Shown piece after piece: positions 62,535-64,000 of a stretch of DNA of 64,000 nt. The notes beneath the pieces were generated by a model. That model was not told the DNA's origin. It ran no database searches and saw nothing but the letters and a program-made list of their open reading frames with translations. A program made the translations under genes and the position numbers. Source of the DNA: Plantactinospora sp. KBS50 (lineage in GTDB: Bacteria; Actinomycetota; Actinomycetes; Mycobacteriales; Micromonosporaceae); contig NZ_CP022961.1 in the NCBI RefSeq assembly GCF_002285795.1, forward strand, positions 558,001 through 622,000. The letters are read 5' to 3'. Position 1 is the first letter of the stretch. Every line of letters starts with the position of its first letter.

Positions 62535-64000
62535 ATGCGGGCGGTCCTGCTCGGTTCCGCGGGTTCCGCGGGCGAGTCGCCGCCCGGATCCGGGCCCTCG
62601 CCGCGGGATCGGCTCGTCGAGCAGCTCACCCGGGCGGGCGCCGACACGGTGATCGTGACGAGCGATCCGGCCGAGGTGGCCCGGCTGGCGCAGGAGGCCA
62701 GCGGGCCGCTGCTGCTGTGCGCCGACGACCTGGTGGCGCACACGGCGGTGCTGCGGCACCTGGCCACCAGCCCGGTCGGCCCGACCGTGGCCCTGGTGCT
62801 GCCGGAGCCGCCGGCCGGCGACCGGATCGGTGTACGCGAGGACCGCGGTCAGGTGGTGGCCGCGGTGCCCCCGGACACCGGCTCCGTCACCGGTGGGCCG
62901 GTACCCGGCGAACCCGTCGGCGGTGGATCACCAGGAGCCGGCGCCGCCACCGGGACGTTCGGCGGCGCGCTCCGGGTCGGCACGCCCGACCTGCCGGCGC
63001 TGGCCGCCGCGGCCCACGCGGTCGCCGCCGCCCGTACCGTCGCCGCGCCCGGCGGGGCAACCGCGAGCGGTGCCGCCCTCGGCGACGCCGACGGAACCCG
63101 CGGCACCCCGGTCGACGACCTCTTCGCCGCGCTGGCGGGCGACAACCTGATCTTCAGCCACCGGGTACGCCTGCTGGTCGCGCGCCGGGTCCGCGGATCC
63201 GCCGAGCGGCGGGCCGCCGAGGCGGCCGTGGCCGCCGTGCCGTCCGAGCCGGCCGAGCTGCGGCTCGCGGTCAAGGAACGGGACGACCTGTTCACCACGT
63301 ACTGCGTGAGCACCTGGTCCCCGCACGTCACCCGGCTGGCCGCCCGGCTGCGGCTCGGCCCGACCGGGGTGACCGCGCTGTCCGTGCTGTTCGCCGCGGT
63401 GGCGGCGGCGCTGTTCGGTCTCGGCGGCCGGCCGGCGCTGGTCACCGGCGCCGTTCTGCTCTACCTGGGCTTCGTGCTGGACTGTGTGGACGGTCAACTG
63501 GCCCGGTTCACCCGGCAGTTCAGCCCCTGGGGCGGCTGGCTGGACACCATGGCCGACCGGGCCAAGGAGTACATCGTGTACGCCGGCCTGGCGGTGGGCG
63601 TGGAGCGGTCCGGCCTGGGCAACGGGTGGGCGCTGGCCATCGCGGCGATCACCCTGCAGACCGTGCGGCACATGACCGACGCCTGGTACGGGGTGCTGCA
63701 CGACGAGGCCGCCCGGCGGCCCGGCCCGGCCGCGGGGGGCGGCATCGGCGCCCGGCTCAGCCAGGCGTCCAACCGGGTGCAGGCCGACACGGGCTCGGTG
63801 GGTTACTGGCTGAAACGCACGGTGGTCTTCCCGATCGGTGAGCGGTGGGCGCTGATCGCGATCACGGTGGCCCTGTTCAACCCGCTGGTCAGCCTGGTGG
63901 CCGTGCTGGTCTGGGGGGTACTCGCCGCCGGCTACACGCTGGCGCTGCGTACCCTGCGGTCCCGCTCGATGCGGATCGCTGTGCTGTCCACGGTGGACAC
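62535..64000 (+). CDS. CDP-alcohol phosphatidyltransferase-domain protein (3' end beyond window)
   Basis: Open from ATG 62535 (MRAVLLGSAGSAGESPPGSG) to the end of the window, at least 488 residues. The N-terminal half resembles a degenerate nucleotidyltransferase (DTVIVTSDPAEVARLAQEAS, GPLLLCADDLVAHTAVLRHL). The C-terminal half is the membrane CDP-alcohol phosphotransferase domain with the D-x2-D-G-x2-A-R-x8-G-x3-D-x3-D motif (DCVDGQLARF to WLDTMAD, from about residue 316) and hydrophobic helices. It may belong to the DUF5941-type proteins found beside glycan exporters. It probably makes a lipid or polyol-phosphate building block for the exported polymer. Confidence 0.8.
   Translation, partial: MRAVLLGSAGSAGESPPGSGPSPRDRLVEQLTRAGADTVIVTSDPAEVARLAQEASGPLLLCADDLVAHTAVLRHLATSPVGPTVALVLPEPPAGDRIGVREDRGQVVAAVPPDTGSVTGGPVPGEPVGGGSPGAGAATGTFGGALRVGTPDLPALAAAAHAVAAARTVAAPGGATASGAALGDADGTRGTPVDDLFAALAGDNLIFSHRVRLLVARRVRGSAERRAAEAAVAAVPSEPAELRLAVKERDDLFTTYCVSTWSPHVTRLAARLRLGPTGVTALSVLFAAVAAALFGLGGRPALVTGAVLLYLGFVLDCVDGQLARFTRQFSPWGGWLDTMADRAKEYIVYAGLAVGVERSGLGNGWALAIAAITLQTVRHMTDAWYGVLHDEAARRPGPAAGGGIGARLSQASNRVQADTGSVGYWLKRTVVFPIGERWALIAITVALFNPLVSLVAVLVWGVLAAGYTLALRTLRSRSMRIAVLSTVD

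Overview
The window is about 70% GC, dense with genes and free of tRNA and rRNA. It looks like a chromosomal segment of a filamentous actinomycete, most likely of the Micromonosporaceae. Supporting this: a SepH-type cell-division gene, a mycothiol-dependent maleylpyruvate isomerase-like protein, SCO4848-, DUF2530- and DUF3027-type actinobacterial genes, futalosine-pathway menaquinone genes, Ku/LigD repair genes, many GTG and TTG starts, and many genes whose start codon lies 6-7 nt after a TAnnnT -10 box (leaderless transcription). The family assignment is inference.

Layout. 1-5172: a MarR regulator, then a tightly coupled five-gene operon (KAS III/ACP-like hybrid without catalytic residues, AvrD-family protein, small P-loop ATPase, Old Yellow Enzyme reductase, SDR reductase). 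A LuxR-type regulator (5182-5949) is convergent with it. This operon resembles a pathway for a small diffusible signal (syringolide or butyrolactone-like) and is the most interesting part of the window. 5950-6683: an AT-richer gap with a consensus promoter and a long hairpin. 6684-12284: a 55-residue membrane peptide, DUF2231 and Hsp20 stress genes, and a heptose module (GT9, GT2, bifunctional HldE). 12284-26659: single genes and pairs, including a DJ-1/PfpI protein, two MFS pumps, Nudix, an acyl-CoA ligase (frame-broken), LtrA, quinone reductase, a YbjN/TPR protein, HAD, an ArsR-SRPBCC pair, an APH-like kinase and a double GNAT. 26694-29774: a non-homologous end-joining locus, Ku opposite a separate ATP-dependent ligase (frame-broken) and LigD-type polymerase. 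29807-31894: TetR plus MFS with matching operators. 31954-42850: XPB helicase, L,D-transpeptidase, a large helicase-associated protein (three frame breaks), a cold-shock protein, mqnD-mqnB-MFS, DUF3027 and DUF2530. 43002-54205: MarR-MFS, small conserved genes, ThpR, aldo/keto reductase, sepH (frame-broken), serC, citrate synthase, pdxH-MFS. 54288-64000: aldose epimerase, nitroreductase, acyl-CoA dehydrogenase, DUF4230, PspC, serine dehydratase, then a polysaccharide-export ABC transporter followed by a CDP-alcohol phosphotransferase that runs off the end.

Two window-wide patterns matter. First, seven frame breaks in five otherwise well-conserved genes are each repaired by adding one G or C to a short G/C run, which points to systematic single-base deletions in the assembly rather than gene decay. 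Second, short tandem repeats (11-21 bp) recur in intergenic gaps and in protein linkers.
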